Assembly (NCBI RefSeq): GCF_918320885.1
Contig: NZ_OU907312.1
Coordinates: forward strand, 1,597,851-1,661,850
Reading direction: 5' to 3'
Source: an unidentified bacterial endosymbiont
Lineage (GTDB): Bacteria; Pseudomonadota; Gammaproteobacteria; Enterobacterales; G038960095
DNA: 64,000 nt
Under the pieces are notes generated by a model that ran no database searches, was not told where the DNA came from, and was given only the letters and a program-made list of their open reading frames with translations. Every line of letters starts with the position of its first letter. The first letter of the stretch is position 1. Positions 1 through 8,878 of the stretch are shown here, one piece after another. The translations under genes and the position numbers were made by a program.

Positions 1-46
1 CAGCACACCTAGCCACTGGACAGTGTTTTAAGGCTGCCAGAACACC

Positions 47-775
47 CTACTTTATCAACCATAAACAATGGCCTCCCTGTTGTTGTACGACTGTTAATCG
101 ATCCCGATGGGCCTGAAGCTCCACTGCTGTTGCTCGTAAGATGTGCAGTGCCTGATCCCGCTGGGGGCCGCGGGCATCAGCAGCGGCGCTACTCGAGGTG
201 AGTTGGGATTCACGCCCGTTATCAAAGCAGAGCGTCGTTTGGCCGCCAGTCATCACCAAATAGAGCTCAGCCAACAGCTGGGCATCCAGCAAAGCCCCAT
301 GCAAGCTACGCCGCTGTAAATCAATTTGATAACGACTACAGAGTGCCTCTAAACTATTACGCTTACCCGGAAACCGTTGGCGGGCTAGCGCTAAAGTATC
401 GATCACTGTCGGGCAGAGTTGCGCCAATTGCAGCTTTCCGCCGCTGCATTGAGAGAATTCGTAATCAATGAAACCGGTATCAAAGGGAGCATTGTGGATG
501 ATTAAGGCGGCACCACGAATAAATTCACAGAATTCATCCACAACCTCGGCAAAGGGGGGTTTGTCGCTGAGAAAGGCATCGGTGATACCATGCACCGCAA
601 TGGCTGCTGGATCAATGGGACGATTTGGGCGCAGGTAGAGGTGAAAATAGCGCGTTGTGAGACGTCGGTTTACTATCTCTACCGCACCAATCTCCACGAT
701 ACCATGACCTTCATGGCGCACGCCTACCCGATTCATCCCGGTAGTTTCGGTATCTAAGACAATCTGCCGTTCCAT
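47..775 (-). CDS. dnaQ: DNA polymerase III epsilon subunit (3'-5' proofreading exonuclease)
   Basis: Proofreading exonuclease of the replicative polymerase core, working with the alpha (DnaE) and theta subunits. The 242-residue product has the usual family length (about 243). All three DEDDh exonuclease motifs are visible: DTETTG at residues 8-13 (Exo I), HNAPFD at 94-99 (Exo II) and LHGALLDAQ with H159 and D164 (Exo III). The C-terminal stretch after about residue 190 corresponds to the alpha-binding tail and is poorly conserved, as is usual. It is divergent from rnhA across about 80 bp, the arrangement found in enterobacteria. Nothing suggests loss of function. Confidence 0.97.
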   Translation of the reverse strand: MERQIVLDTETTGMNRVGVRHEGHGIVEIGAVEIVNRRLTTRYFHLYLRPNRPIDPAAIAVHGITDAFLSDKPPFAEVVDEFCEFIRGAALIIHNAPFDTGFIDYEFSQCSGGKLQLAQLCPTVIDTLALARQRFPGKRNSLEALCSRYQIDLQRRSLHGALLDAQLLAELYLVMTGGQTTLCFDNGRESQLTSSSAAADARGPQRDQALHILRATAVELQAHRDRLTVVQQQGGHCLWLIK

Positions 776-854
776 GCCGATAGTGCTCCAACGTTTTTTA
801 TGACAGACTGGCGATTTTTTAATGAGGGGTTCAGTCTAACCGATGGTCAGACAG

Positions 855-1319
855 ATGGTCAAACAGATAGAAATCTTTACCGATGGAGCCTGCCTAGGTA
901 ACCCAGGGCCGGGTGGCTATGCAGCCCTGTTACGCTATGGCCCGCAGGAGCGTCTGCTCAGTGCCGGATACCGTTTAACCACCAATAATCGTATGGAATT
1001 ACTGGCAGCTATTGTGGCTTTAGAGCAATTAAAAGAGCCCTGTCAGGTAAGCATTACCACCGATAGTCAGTATGTTTGTCAAGGCATTACCCAGTGGATC
1101 CAGCAATGGAAACGCCGTGGCTGGAAACGCGCTGGCCAGAAGCCGCTGCTCAATAGTGATCTCTGGCAGCGGTTAGATATCGCCTGCCGGCCCCATCAGC
1201 TGCAGTGGCACTGGGTACGAGGACATAGCGGCCATTTGGAGAATGAACGCTGTGATCGCTTGGCACAACTTGCAGCCACCACTCAAGCGACGCTAGAGGA
1301 TGCAGGGTACCGGCCCTAA
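855..1319 (+). CDS. rnhA: Ribonuclease HI
   Basis: Degrades the RNA strand of RNA-DNA hybrids during replication and R-loop removal. The acidic catalytic set is present: Asp in [16 protein letters not shown], Glu in [10 protein letters not shown], Asp in ITTDSQYV and Asp in ENERCDRLA. The basic handle ([13 protein letters not shown]) is also kept. Two ATGs lie in frame, at 843 and 855. I use 855 because [11 protein letters not shown] lines up with the family N-terminus (MLKQVEIFTDG in E. coli). The stop overlaps the last bases of the convergent yafS gene by 4 bp. Confidence 0.96.
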   Translation: MVKQIEIFTDGACLGNPGPGGYAALLRYGPQERLLSAGYRLTTNNRMELLAAIVALEQLKEPCQVSITTDSQYVCQGITQWIQQWKRRGWKRAGQKPLLNSDLWQRLDIACRPHQLQWHWVRGHSGHLENERCDRLAQLAATTQATLEDAGYRP

Positions 1320-2053
1320 CGCCTGAGCACTGTATGCTTAGACGCATAGCCGCGACAAACACCAGCAGGCTTCTCTTGCCATAAGAGTTTGCAGGAGACT
1401 GGTGCCGCAATGGGCTGCAGCGGCAGGATCTGCTTACGAGCGACGATCAAATATTGGCAACCAACTAGCGGCAGGCAGCACTCCGACACCCTCTGAGCAG
1501 CCACCGATGCCTGCCAAGGCACGAGTTGAAAGGTCTGATGGCTTAATATCTGATAGTTCAAGACAGAGAGCCAATCCAGCAGCCGTCGTCGACTCAACAG
1601 TCGGCAGCCACTCGGGGGTTGGTAGCACACCCCGGGTAATAACTTCCCTAGACCCAGCACGCTGGTCGGATTAAAACCACTGATTAATAGCCACCCCTGA
1701 TCCATCAGCACCCGATCGGCTTCCTGCAAAATATCCTGCGGGTTTTCTGAATAAGCTAAGGTGTGTGCCAACAGACAAGCATCAAACCAGTGATGGCTAT
1801 AAGGCAGCTGTGGACACACTCCGGTGACCCGGCTGGCGGATTGCGCCGGCGTAAAAGGGAGCGCGACCTGATGGGACAGGTTACACCCTTGGCAGGCCAG
1901 ATCGTTGCTTAACTCACCCCATTTTAACAGCTGAACACCCGTTATTTTAGGCCACCATGGGTCAAGTTGCGCCTGTAAGGCGCGTTGGTAGTATACTCCA
2001 CAGGGCAGCTCGCTCCAGTGGAGTGGCATGATCAAGCTACGCTGGGAGGCCAT
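1316..2053 (-). CDS. yafS: YafS-like SAM-dependent methyltransferase
   Basis: Predicted class I methyltransferase of the enterobacterial YafS family; the substrate is unknown. Family features are WSELPCG near the start, [32 protein letters not shown] in the middle, and [19 protein letters not shown], followed by [10 protein letters not shown]. The reading frame is open further upstream to 2179, but the ATG at 2053 preceded by AAGGCAACT matches the family start ([17 protein letters not shown]) and leaves 245 residues, against about 240 expected. It is divergent from gloB with a gap of about 60 bp. The dnaQ-rnhA-yafS-gloB-mltD order is the enterobacterial one. Confidence 0.85.
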   Translation of the reverse strand: MASQRSLIMPLHWSELPCGVYYQRALQAQLDPWWPKITGVQLLKWGELSNDLACQGCNLSHQVALPFTPAQSASRVTGVCPQLPYSHHWFDACLLAHTLAYSENPQDILQEADRVLMDQGWLLISGFNPTSVLGLGKLLPGVCYQPPSGCRLLSRRRLLDWLSVLNYQILSHQTFQLVPWQASVAAQRVSECCLPLVGCQYLIVARKQILPLQPIAAPVSCKLLWQEKPAGVCRGYASKHTVLRR

Positions 2054-2116
2054 AGTTGCCTTAAGGGTTCCGTGGTCAATCGTTTCATCGTCATCTCCTA
2101 AGGATAGCGCCAAACT

Positions 2117-2890
2117 ATGCAATTGCTCAATATCCCAGCCCTCAAGGATAACTATATTTGGATTCTGGTACTGCCTCACCGGCGGGCTATCCTGATTGAT
2201 CCCGGCGATGCCCTGCCAGTGCTGCAGTGCTTACAGACCTATCGACTCACCCCCATGGCGACGCTCCTAACCCACCACCATGCAGACCATACCGACGGCG
2301 TGCGTGCTTTGAAAGCGACCTACCCCTCCCTAGCCATCTACGGTCCCCCAGAAACCTGTAGGAGCGGGGTGACTCACCCCATTCACGGGCCCTCCACCTT
2401 GACAGTTTGTGGGGTCACTGTGCAAGTCCTGGCGGTCCCTGGCCATACGCTTGGCCATGTCGCTTACTATCTTTCACAGGGTGCACCACATAATCCCTGG
2501 CTATTTTGTGGAGATACCCTATTTTCAGCCGGCTGTGGCCGGCTGTTCGAGGGGAGTGCCCAGCAGCTGTTCCAGTCGTTGCAACAGCTAGTAGCTCTGC
2601 CAGCGAACACACAGCTGTGCTGTGCTCATGAATATACCCTGGAGAACTTACGTTTTGCCCGGGTTGTCGATGAATCCAACCCTTTTCTACCCCCTTATCA
2701 ACAAAAAATAGCCTCTCTACGCGCGCAGGGGCTGCCCAGTTTGCCAACGTCACTCCATACCCAACGGCTCATTAACCCCTTTTTACGCTGTCACCACCCT
2801 GCCCTGCAACAACGGCTTGGGTTTACACAGCCCCCGGTCTCTCCTAGTGCCGTTTTTGCTGAATTACGCCGCTGGAAAGACCAGTTTTGA
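2117..2890 (+). CDS. gloB: Hydroxyacylglutathione hydrolase (glyoxalase II)
   Basis: Hydrolyses S-D-lactoylglutathione to D-lactate and glutathione, the second step of methylglyoxal detoxification. It is a metallo-beta-lactamase-fold enzyme. The binuclear metal site is visible as THHHADH at residues 52-58, the PGHTLGH motif near 110, and FCGDTLFSAGCGRLFEG carrying the bridging Asp. The C-terminal substrate-binding part ends NPFLRCHHPALQQRLG, with the characteristic RC near the end. The length of 257 residues is normal (251 in E. coli). It depends on glutathione; gshA is also in this window. Confidence 0.96.
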   Translation: MQLLNIPALKDNYIWILVLPHRRAILIDPGDALPVLQCLQTYRLTPMATLLTHHHADHTDGVRALKATYPSLAIYGPPETCRSGVTHPIHGPSTLTVCGVTVQVLAVPGHTLGHVAYYLSQGAPHNPWLFCGDTLFSAGCGRLFEGSAQQLFQSLQQLVALPANTQLCCAHEYTLENLRFARVVDESNPFLPPYQQKIASLRAQGLPSLPTSLHTQRLINPFLRCHHPALQQRLGFTQPPVSPSAVFAELRRWKDQF

Positions 2891-2991
2891 AACAAACCTA
2901 ACCAAGCCAATCCTAGCTTTTTATTGCCACCAGGTGGCAACCTCCCCTACAATGGCCTCTCTCTAATCAACCCACTGTCTATCGGCCAGCC

Positions 2992-4044
2992 ATGCAGAAA
3001 CTGCTTATGCTCCTCGCCTGTACGCTGTCTACTGGCTGCTCTGATCGCTGCTCTAAAAGCGCAACACTGGTCACCCGCCAGCAGAGTACGCCGTCAACCC
3101 TGCCAGGACCGCGTCAACAGCGGGGGCTACCGGATCACAATCACAGCGAACTCCCGCCGCACTTTTGGAAAACGCTGCGCAGTGAATTCCAGCTGCCAAT
3201 CTCTCATCATCCCTTAGTCAAGCAGCAACAACAGCGCTATTTAAAAGATAAATACCACTTTCAACAGGTGACCTACCGAGCACAACCCTATCTCAATTGG
3301 ATTGTCACCCAAATTAAACAGCGTCAGTTGCCCATGGAGTTATTGCTGTTACCGATGGTAGAGAGCGCCTTTGATCCTCACGCTCACTCCAATAAGCGCG
3401 CTGCCGGCCTGTGGCAGTTCACGCTGCAGACTGGGCGCCACTATGGTTTAATCGTCAATCAATGGTATGACGGGCGCCGTGATATCGTGCACGCTACCGA
3501 GGCTGCCTTAACCCTGCTCAGCGATTTAAACCAGCGCTTTGAGGGTGATTGGCTGCTCACTTTAGCGGCTTACAATAGCGGCGCCTTCCGCGTAGCCAAA
3601 GCCGTTAAAGCACAACAAAAGAGAGCGGGAGCGGCGGTCGACTTCTGGTCGCTGGCGTTACCTCAAGAGACCATGAGCCATGTGATTAAACTATTGGCCA
3701 TTAGCGCCATCTTGCAGCACCCTGACCAACAGCAGCTCAATTTACCTGATCTAGATAGCCAACAAAGCCTCCATTACATTGATGTTGGCCAACCGTTTGC
3801 ATTATCTCAGGTGGCCAGCATGGCTGGTTTACCCCTCGCACGCTTAAAAGCCTTTAACCCTGGTTATCGGCGAGCCATCACTGGCCCGAGCGGTCCTTAC
3901 CATTTATTACTGCCGCACCACTGCATGGCCCGCTTTAAACAGGCTTTAGTCACGGCAACCCATCAGCAGCGACCACTAGTTACCACTGCCTGCACAGCAA
4001 CACCTAGAGGACCAGCGCGTGCTGTGCCAACAGACCAACTCTAA
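2992..4044 (+). CDS. mltD: Membrane-bound lytic murein transglycosylase D, lacking LysM domains
   Basis: Lipoprotein that cleaves peptidoglycan between MurNAc and GlcNAc with 1,6-anhydro product formation. The N-terminus is a short lipoprotein signal with Cys at 10 (LLAC) and 16 (LSTGC); Cys16 gives the more normal signal length. The SLT core is intact: PMELLLLPMVESAFDP with the catalytic Glu, AAGLWQFTLQTGRHYGL, and DWLLTLAAYNSGAFRVAKA. After the catalytic domain comes the conserved linker ending GPSGPYHLLLPHH, but the protein then stops at 350 residues. E. coli MltD has 452 and carries two LysM repeats, which are missing here. Peptidoglycan targeting may be weaker, or the shortening may be early decay. 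Confidence 0.9.
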   Translation: MQKLLMLLACTLSTGCSDRCSKSATLVTRQQSTPSTLPGPRQQRGLPDHNHSELPPHFWKTLRSEFQLPISHHPLVKQQQQRYLKDKYHFQQVTYRAQPYLNWIVTQIKQRQLPMELLLLPMVESAFDPHAHSNKRAAGLWQFTLQTGRHYGLIVNQWYDGRRDIVHATEAALTLLSDLNQRFEGDWLLTLAAYNSGAFRVAKAVKAQQKRAGAAVDFWSLALPQETMSHVIKLLAISAILQHPDQQQLNLPDLDSQQSLHYIDVGQPFALSQVASMAGLPLARLKAFNPGYRRAITGPSGPYHLLLPHHCMARFKQALVTATHQQRPLVTTACTATPRGPARAVPTDQL

Positions 4045-4098
4045 CGGTTTAGCGGTTCAAATTTCCCCCGGGGCAACCACTGGATTTTTTATTGGCCA

Positions 4099-4128
4099 TT
4101 GCCAATTCATTGGAAAAACAGGTAGTAT
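4099..4128 (+). promoter_or_regulatory. Candidate sigma-70 promoter upstream of fis
   Basis: TTGCCA (4099-4104), an 18-bp spacer and TAGTAT (4123-4128) lie in the 280-bp gap between mltD and fis, giving a leader of nearly 190 nt. A partial palindrome (ATTGGCCATTGCCAAT) overlaps the -35 region. In enterobacteria fis is transcribed from a promoter ahead of dusB; here dusB is gone and this is the only promoter-like element I see in front of fis. The assignment is by eye. Confidence 0.35.
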
Positions 4129-4324
4129 ATCCCATGATTAAGGCTGTAGCGTTTGGCGCTCGTCTCCTAACCTGCGGTACAGTAGTCTGTTCCTCATCGC
4201 TTTGCCCAACCACTGGGCGCCGTTTATCTATTTTTCAAGTTGCTGTTCCATCTTGCTCACACGCTACGGATGGACGATTAAACAGTAAATAGGTGTCATT
4301 CTACCGATAAGAGCCCATACCACT

Positions 4325-4621
4325 ATGTTTGAACAACTCATGAATACTCCAATAATGGCTACAACCTCTGCCACTATTCAATCACCAGCCACCCCCAAGC
4401 CGTTGCGTGACTCTGTTAAACAAGCTTTAAAAAGCTATTTTTCGCAATTGGAGGGTGAAACGGTCAACGATCTTTATGAATTTGTGTTAATGGAAGTTGA
4501 GCAGCCACTACTGGATATGGTGATGCAGTACACACGCGGCAATCAGACCCGTGCGGCTACTATGATGGGACTCAACCGCGGTACATTGCGTAAGAAATTA
4601 AAGAAATACGGCTTAAATTAA
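4325..4621 (+). CDS. fis: DNA-binding protein Fis
   Basis: Nucleoid-associated, DNA-bending dimer that activates stable-RNA promoters and stimulates site-specific recombination. Its 98 residues equal the family length, and the C-terminal helix-turn-helix is intact ([27 protein letters not shown]). The helix A/B region [13 protein letters not shown] is also conserved, while the N-terminal 25 residues diverge, as is common. The usual partner dusB is absent and the next gene is folA, 14 bp downstream, so fis has been moved or the intervening DNA lost. Fis and folA may now share a transcript. Confidence 0.95.
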   Translation: MFEQLMNTPIMATTSATIQSPATPKPLRDSVKQALKSYFSQLEGETVNDLYEFVLMEVEQPLLDMVMQYTRGNQTRAATMMGLNRGTLRKKLKKYGLN

Positions 4622-4635
4622 CACACTAATGCCCT

Positions 4636-5151
4636 ATGAACATTAGCCTGATTGCAGCCATGACCCCTGAACGGGTCATTGGATCTGGCAATAGCCTGCC
4701 TTGGCATCTGCCCGCTGATCTCGCTTGGTTTAAGCAGCACACCCTCTATAAACCTATTCTTATGGGACGTAAAACCTATCAATCGATCGGCAAACCCTTG
4801 CCCCAACGTCACAACATCGTACTGAGTCACCAACCAATTCATGATCCAGGGATAACTTGGGTAAACAGCCTTGCGGCTGGATGTGAAGCGGCTAGTTCTG
4901 CCGAGGAGCTGATGGTCATCGGCGGCGGCAGACTGTACCAACAGCTTCTGTCACAGGCTAATCGCCTCTATGTTACTCTGATTGAAGCCACGCTACCAGG
5001 CGACGTTTACTTTCCAGACTATACTCCCAGTCGCTGGGTTATCCAGTTTAGTGACTACCATCTGGCAGATGCACGCAATGCCTATGCCTGCCGTTTTATG
5101 ATTTTAGATCGCCTGGAATGCACCGCCGATTCTGCTACTCCGATAGAGTAA
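4636..5151 (+). CDS. folA: Dihydrofolate reductase
   Basis: NADPH-dependent reduction of dihydrofolate to tetrahydrofolate. Recognisable elements are MNISLIAAMTPERVIG at the start, LPWHLPADLAWFK with the catalytic Asp, PILMGRKTYQSIGKPLP, and ELMVIGGGRLYQQLL in the NADPH site. At 171 residues it is about 12 longer than E. coli FolA (159), with the extra sequence at the C-terminus. That extension runs into the 3' end of the convergent apaH gene, with a 17-bp tail-to-tail overlap. The folA-apaH neighbourhood is ancestral in enterobacteria. Confidence 0.95.
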   Translation: MNISLIAAMTPERVIGSGNSLPWHLPADLAWFKQHTLYKPILMGRKTYQSIGKPLPQRHNIVLSHQPIHDPGITWVNSLAAGCEAASSAEELMVIGGGRLYQQLLSQANRLYVTLIEATLPGDVYFPDYTPSRWVIQFSDYHLADARNAYACRFMILDRLECTADSATPIE

Positions 5152-5980
5152 TACCGACACCATCTCTGTTACTACATGAGGGTTGAAAGAAATAGTGTTG
5201 ATCCTCCCAGCGCAGCAAACTCAACTTCCCGCCCCACACACAGCCCGTATCTAGCGCATAAAACCCTGGGGGTGTACCCTGCCCCATTAAGGCCGCCCAA
5301 TGGCCAAAGACAACCTGTTGCCCCTGAGTACTGGGCAGTGCCAACTGAAACCAAGGGATCAGGAGTGGTGGCGCTGCGCTGACAGTCTGCTTACATTGAA
5401 GTGCTAAGCGGCCATCGGGATAGCAGAAGCGGAGCCTGGTCAATACGTTGACCGTGTAGCGCCACTGCTCTACGGTCGATAACTCGCTAGACCAGTGATC
5501 CGGTTGATCACCATAGAGGGCCGCTAACAGCTGCGGGTACTCTGTAGACTGGAGCTGAGTTGCCACGGCCTGGGCGCACTGCTGCAAGGTGGTGAGATCC
5601 CACAGGGGGCTGATCCCGGCGTGCACCATCAGGAACGCAAACTCCGCATGTTGCTGAATCAGTGGCTGATGTCGCAACCACTGTAACAGTTGATCTCTAT
5701 CTGGCGCTTGCAGCACTGCCTGTAGCTGATCCGCGGCCTTGGGAGCTTGGAGACCCTCAGCAACCGCCAATAGATGGAGATCATGATTGCCTAACACCAC
5801 GCGTGCTGAATCGCCTAAGCTTTGAATAAAGCGTAGAACCTCTAGTGATTTTGGCCCACGCGCCACCAAATCCCCGGTGAACCAGAGCGTATCAGCCGCC
5901 GGATCAAACGCAGCTTGCCGCAACAGTGCTTGCAGTTCATCATAACAACCATGCACGTCGCCTACCAATAGTGTTGCCAT
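5135..5980 (-). CDS. apaH: Diadenosine tetraphosphatase, symmetrical (Np4N hydrolase, RNA decapping)
   Basis: Cleaves Ap4A to two ADP and removes Np4 caps from RNA. The metallophosphoesterase motifs are GDVHGCYDE (residues 7-15), WFTGDLVARGPKS and VLGNHDLHLLAV; a later MVHAGISPLWDL supplies further metal-binding His residues. Length 281 is normal. In enterobacteria apaH is preceded by apaG and rsmA on the same strand; here apaG is missing and about 8 kb of ankyrin genes lie between rsmA and apaH. With its former operon promoter displaced, apaH must use a promoter within or beyond the ankyrin block. Confidence 0.96.
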   Translation of the reverse strand: MATLLVGDVHGCYDELQALLRQAAFDPAADTLWFTGDLVARGPKSLEVLRFIQSLGDSARVVLGNHDLHLLAVAEGLQAPKAADQLQAVLQAPDRDQLLQWLRHQPLIQQHAEFAFLMVHAGISPLWDLTTLQQCAQAVATQLQSTEYPQLLAALYGDQPDHWSSELSTVEQWRYTVNVLTRLRFCYPDGRLALQCKQTVSAAPPLLIPWFQLALPSTQGQQVVFGHWAALMGQGTPPGFYALDTGCVWGGKLSLLRWEDQHYFFQPSCSNRDGVGITLSE

Positions 5981-6180
5981 GCGGGCAGTGATCTCACGCT
6001 ATCCCAGTTAGTCTGCTTTTATAGTAATCCTTTTACACACCGCTTTGAAAGGCCACCGCAGTTTTTATCAAGACGATCACAGTAAGCAATGGAGCACTGC
6101 TTAGACTTTATCAAAGGATTCTGCTCCACCAAACTACAGTAGCAACCACAGCCTTTAAAATCAGTATGTATTTTATTTAT

Positions 6181-6193
6181 ATTAGCTTACAAT
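6181..6193 (+). promoter_or_regulatory. Conserved upstream box and -10-like element of the first ankyrin gene
   Basis: ATTAGCT followed by TACAAT (6188-6193) lies 99 nt before the ATG at 6287. The same arrangement recurs before the other two ankyrin genes (ATTAGAT-GATAAG at 9581-9593, ATTAGAT-TATAAT at 12531-12542), each about 90-105 nt upstream of its ATG and preceded by GTATG/ATATG plus a T-rich stretch. No good TTGACA-like -35 is visible. The rest of the 306-bp apaH-ankyrin gap is AT-rich and holds no gene that I can see. Confidence 0.45.
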
Positions 6194-6286
6194 TCACTAT
6201 ATTTAGGATATTCTACTTACTAATGATTAAGTTAATTTATTATTTTGTTCTTTAATAAAACAATAAAATTTTTAAGGAAAACTAAT

Positions 6287-8878
6287 ATGAATGGTATCGG
6301 GGGAAAATTTTTTCAGGTCACTTTACAGAACGAAAACACAGGGTTTACTGAAGGAGCTGATCTTAATCAAGGTAGAACTGAACTGCACATTGCTGCTAGT
6401 AAAGGCCGCATAGAGATAGTCAGTGAATTCCTAGAAAAAAGTCCAAAAACTATTAATAGCGTAGATAACTTCAATGACACCGCACTTCATCTGGCTGCTA
6501 AATATGGACATACCGATGTTGTAATAAAACTATTAGAAAATAGTTTTATAGAACCTGAATTACAAAATAACGATGGTTATACCCCATTTCATTATGCTGC
6601 TGAAAATGATCATATAGAAATTGTAGAAGCACTGCTCAAAAGAGATGATATAAGATTTGATTTGGGGAATTTTGACAAAAAAACTGCTCTTTACTTGGCT
6701 ATTGAAAAAAATAATATAAAGACAGCAATCGTAATATTAAACAGTAAAAAAGTAGATCCTAATTTAAAAAGTAGTGCTAGTAGAGCCCCTCTTCACTGCG
6801 CTGCTGAAAAAAACTATCTAGAAGAGGTAGAGGCCTTACTAAACCATCGCAATATAGAGGTTAATATAAAAGATCAGTCTGGAAAAACCCCACTTCATTT
6901 AGCCACTGAAGGGGATCATATAAAAGTTGTAAAATTATTACTAAATAATAACTCTATAGATATTAACTTACAAGATAACCATCTCAATTCCTCTCTTCAT
7001 TTGGCTGTTATCAAGGGATCTACTATTGTTATAAAAGCATTATTAGAAAAAAACTCTATAAAGATTAATTTACAAGATGAGCAAGGTAGAAGCCCGCTTC
7101 ACTGGGCGGTGATAGAGCGATCTGCCGTTGCTGTAAAAGAATTATTGGAAAAAAATTCCACAAAACTTGATTTACAAGATAAGGAAAGTAAAACGCCTCT
7201 TCATTGGGCTGCTGAGAAAGGCCATCTGTCTAGTGTAGAACAGTTACTGAGATTGTCCCCTCCAAATTCTAATCTATACAATATGAAAGATAAATATGGC
7301 AAAACTCCTCTCCACTATGCCGTTGAAAATGGACATGGTTCTGTTGTAGAAAAATTACTAAAAGAAAACAATATAGACTTTAATTCACAAGATAACAGTA
7401 GTAGAACGCCGCTTCACTGGGCGGTTGAGAAAAATCGTGTGTCTATTGTGAAAATATTACTAGATCTCTCCTCTCCCAGTTCTAATATCCCTAACATGAA
7501 AAATAAGTTTGGAAAAACCCCGCTTCACTATGCTGCCCAAAAAGGGCATACAGAAATTGTGCGCATGTTACTAAAAAATAACTCTACAAAACCTAATTTG
7601 AAAGATAATTCTGGTAAAACTGCGCTTCATTTAGCTGCTAAAAAAAACCATATAGATGTTATAAACTTATTGCTAAAAAATCAAGTAGATCCTAATTTAC
7701 AAGATAACAAACGTAACACTGCTCTTCACTATGCTATTCAAAACCATCGTATAAGCATTGCAAATAATTTAGTAGAGCATAATTCTACACAATATGAATT
7801 GAAAGATAATGTTGGGAAAACGCCTCTTCACTGGGCTGCTGAAAAAGGCCTTATAACCATTATAGACAAATTATTAAAAAAATCTGTAAACCCTAATTTA
7901 CAAGATATTAATCAAAACACTGCCCTTCACTTGGCGCTTGATAATAATCAAAAAAAAATTGCAGAACAGTTGTTACTGATTGATTCTATAGAGACTGGTT
8001 TAGAAAATATTAATAAAAACATTCCTCTTCACTTGGCTGCTAAAAAATGCGTTCTCATTATTGTAGAAAAATTACTAACCGATAATTGCATCCATATTAA
8101 TGCACAAAATAAAAAAAATGAAACCCCGCTTTACCTCAGTATTCACTCTGGTAAAGAGTGTCCAAAAGTCATGAAAACAATGCTAAATTGCTCAGAAGTA
8201 GATCCTAATTTAGCAGATTATCAACAATTTACGCCTCTTCACAAAGCTGCTTCAGAACAAAAAGCAATCTTTGTAAATCTTTTATTAAAAAATAAAAAAA
8301 TAGATGTTAATGTACAAAACGGTATAAACAGAACCCCCCTGCATGAAACTGCTAGTTATAACAATCCAAAGAATACAAAATTATTGATAACATTTCCTAA
8401 CACCCTGCCTAATATAAAAGATAACTTTAAAAAAACGCCTCTTCATATCGCTGCTGAAAAAAACAACTATCTTGTTATAAGGGCTTTATTAAAACATAGA
8501 TCTATAAACCTTATCCTACAAGATAACCATGGGAAAACGCCTCTTCATTGGGCGGCTGAAAAGGGCTATAGTGATAGTGTCAAAGAATTACTAGAAAAAG
8601 AAAGTATAACTCTTGATATAAAAGATAATAAAAACAAAACATCTTTTAACTTAGCAATTGAAAAAAAACACTGGAGCACTGCAATAATTCTGATCAGCCA
8701 TGGCATAACGATAACAGATTTAAGTGATACAGATATTGATTCATTAAGAGCAGAATTAGAAAATTCTTTTTATAGTCAAGAAAAGTCACAAATTTCAAAA
8801 AAAATAACTCATTACTCCAATCATTTACCGAAAAATTCTAGGGTAAAGTACTCGCGTCACCGCCGTCATTGGCAGTAA
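6287..8878 (+). CDS. Ankyrin-repeat protein 1 (C-terminal module cut off by an in-frame stop)
   Basis: Product of 863 residues, almost entirely ankyrin repeats: I count 23 units of about 33 residues built on TPLHWAAEKGHxxxVxxLL and ending NLQDNxGK. The final unit is a divergent cap (NLAIEKKHWSTAIILIS). No signal peptide or membrane span is visible. The start is the ATG at 6287 with AAGGA 8 nt upstream; homology to the other two copies supports this over an upstream TTG. Compared with copies 2 and 3, translation stops (TAA, 8876-8878) just before the shared C-terminal module, which continues in the same frame to 9346. Ankyrin arrays mediate protein binding; a secreted host-targeted role is inferred from context only. 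Confidence 0.85.
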   Translation: MNGIGGKFFQVTLQNENTGFTEGADLNQGRTELHIAASKGRIEIVSEFLEKSPKTINSVDNFNDTALHLAAKYGHTDVVIKLLENSFIEPELQNNDGYTPFHYAAENDHIEIVEALLKRDDIRFDLGNFDKKTALYLAIEKNNIKTAIVILNSKKVDPNLKSSASRAPLHCAAEKNYLEEVEALLNHRNIEVNIKDQSGKTPLHLATEGDHIKVVKLLLNNNSIDINLQDNHLNSSLHLAVIKGSTIVIKALLEKNSIKINLQDEQGRSPLHWAVIERSAVAVKELLEKNSTKLDLQDKESKTPLHWAAEKGHLSSVEQLLRLSPPNSNLYNMKDKYGKTPLHYAVENGHGSVVEKLLKENNIDFNSQDNSSRTPLHWAVEKNRVSIVKILLDLSSPSSNIPNMKNKFGKTPLHYAAQKGHTEIVRMLLKNNSTKPNLKDNSGKTALHLAAKKNHIDVINLLLKNQVDPNLQDNKRNTALHYAIQNHRISIANNLVEHNSTQYELKDNVGKTPLHWAAEKGLITIIDKLLKKSVNPNLQDINQNTALHLALDNNQKKIAEQLLLIDSIETGLENINKNIPLHLAAKKCVLIIVEKLLTDNCIHINAQNKKNETPLYLSIHSGKECPKVMKTMLNCSEVDPNLADYQQFTPLHKAASEQKAIFVNLLLKNKKIDVNVQNGINRTPLHETASYNNPKNTKLLITFPNTLPNIKDNFKKTPLHIAAEKNNYLVIRALLKHRSINLILQDNHGKTPLHWAAEKGYSDSVKELLEKESITLDIKDNKNKTSFNLAIEKKHWSTAIILISHGITITDLSDTDIDSLRAELENSFYSQEKSQISKKITHYSNHLPKNSRVKYSRHRRHWQ

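Noticed and set aside
4092-4292. 66-codon frame between mltD and fis, considered as a dusB remnant
   Set aside because: No similarity to DusB that I can see and no ribosome site; it overlaps the candidate fis promoter.
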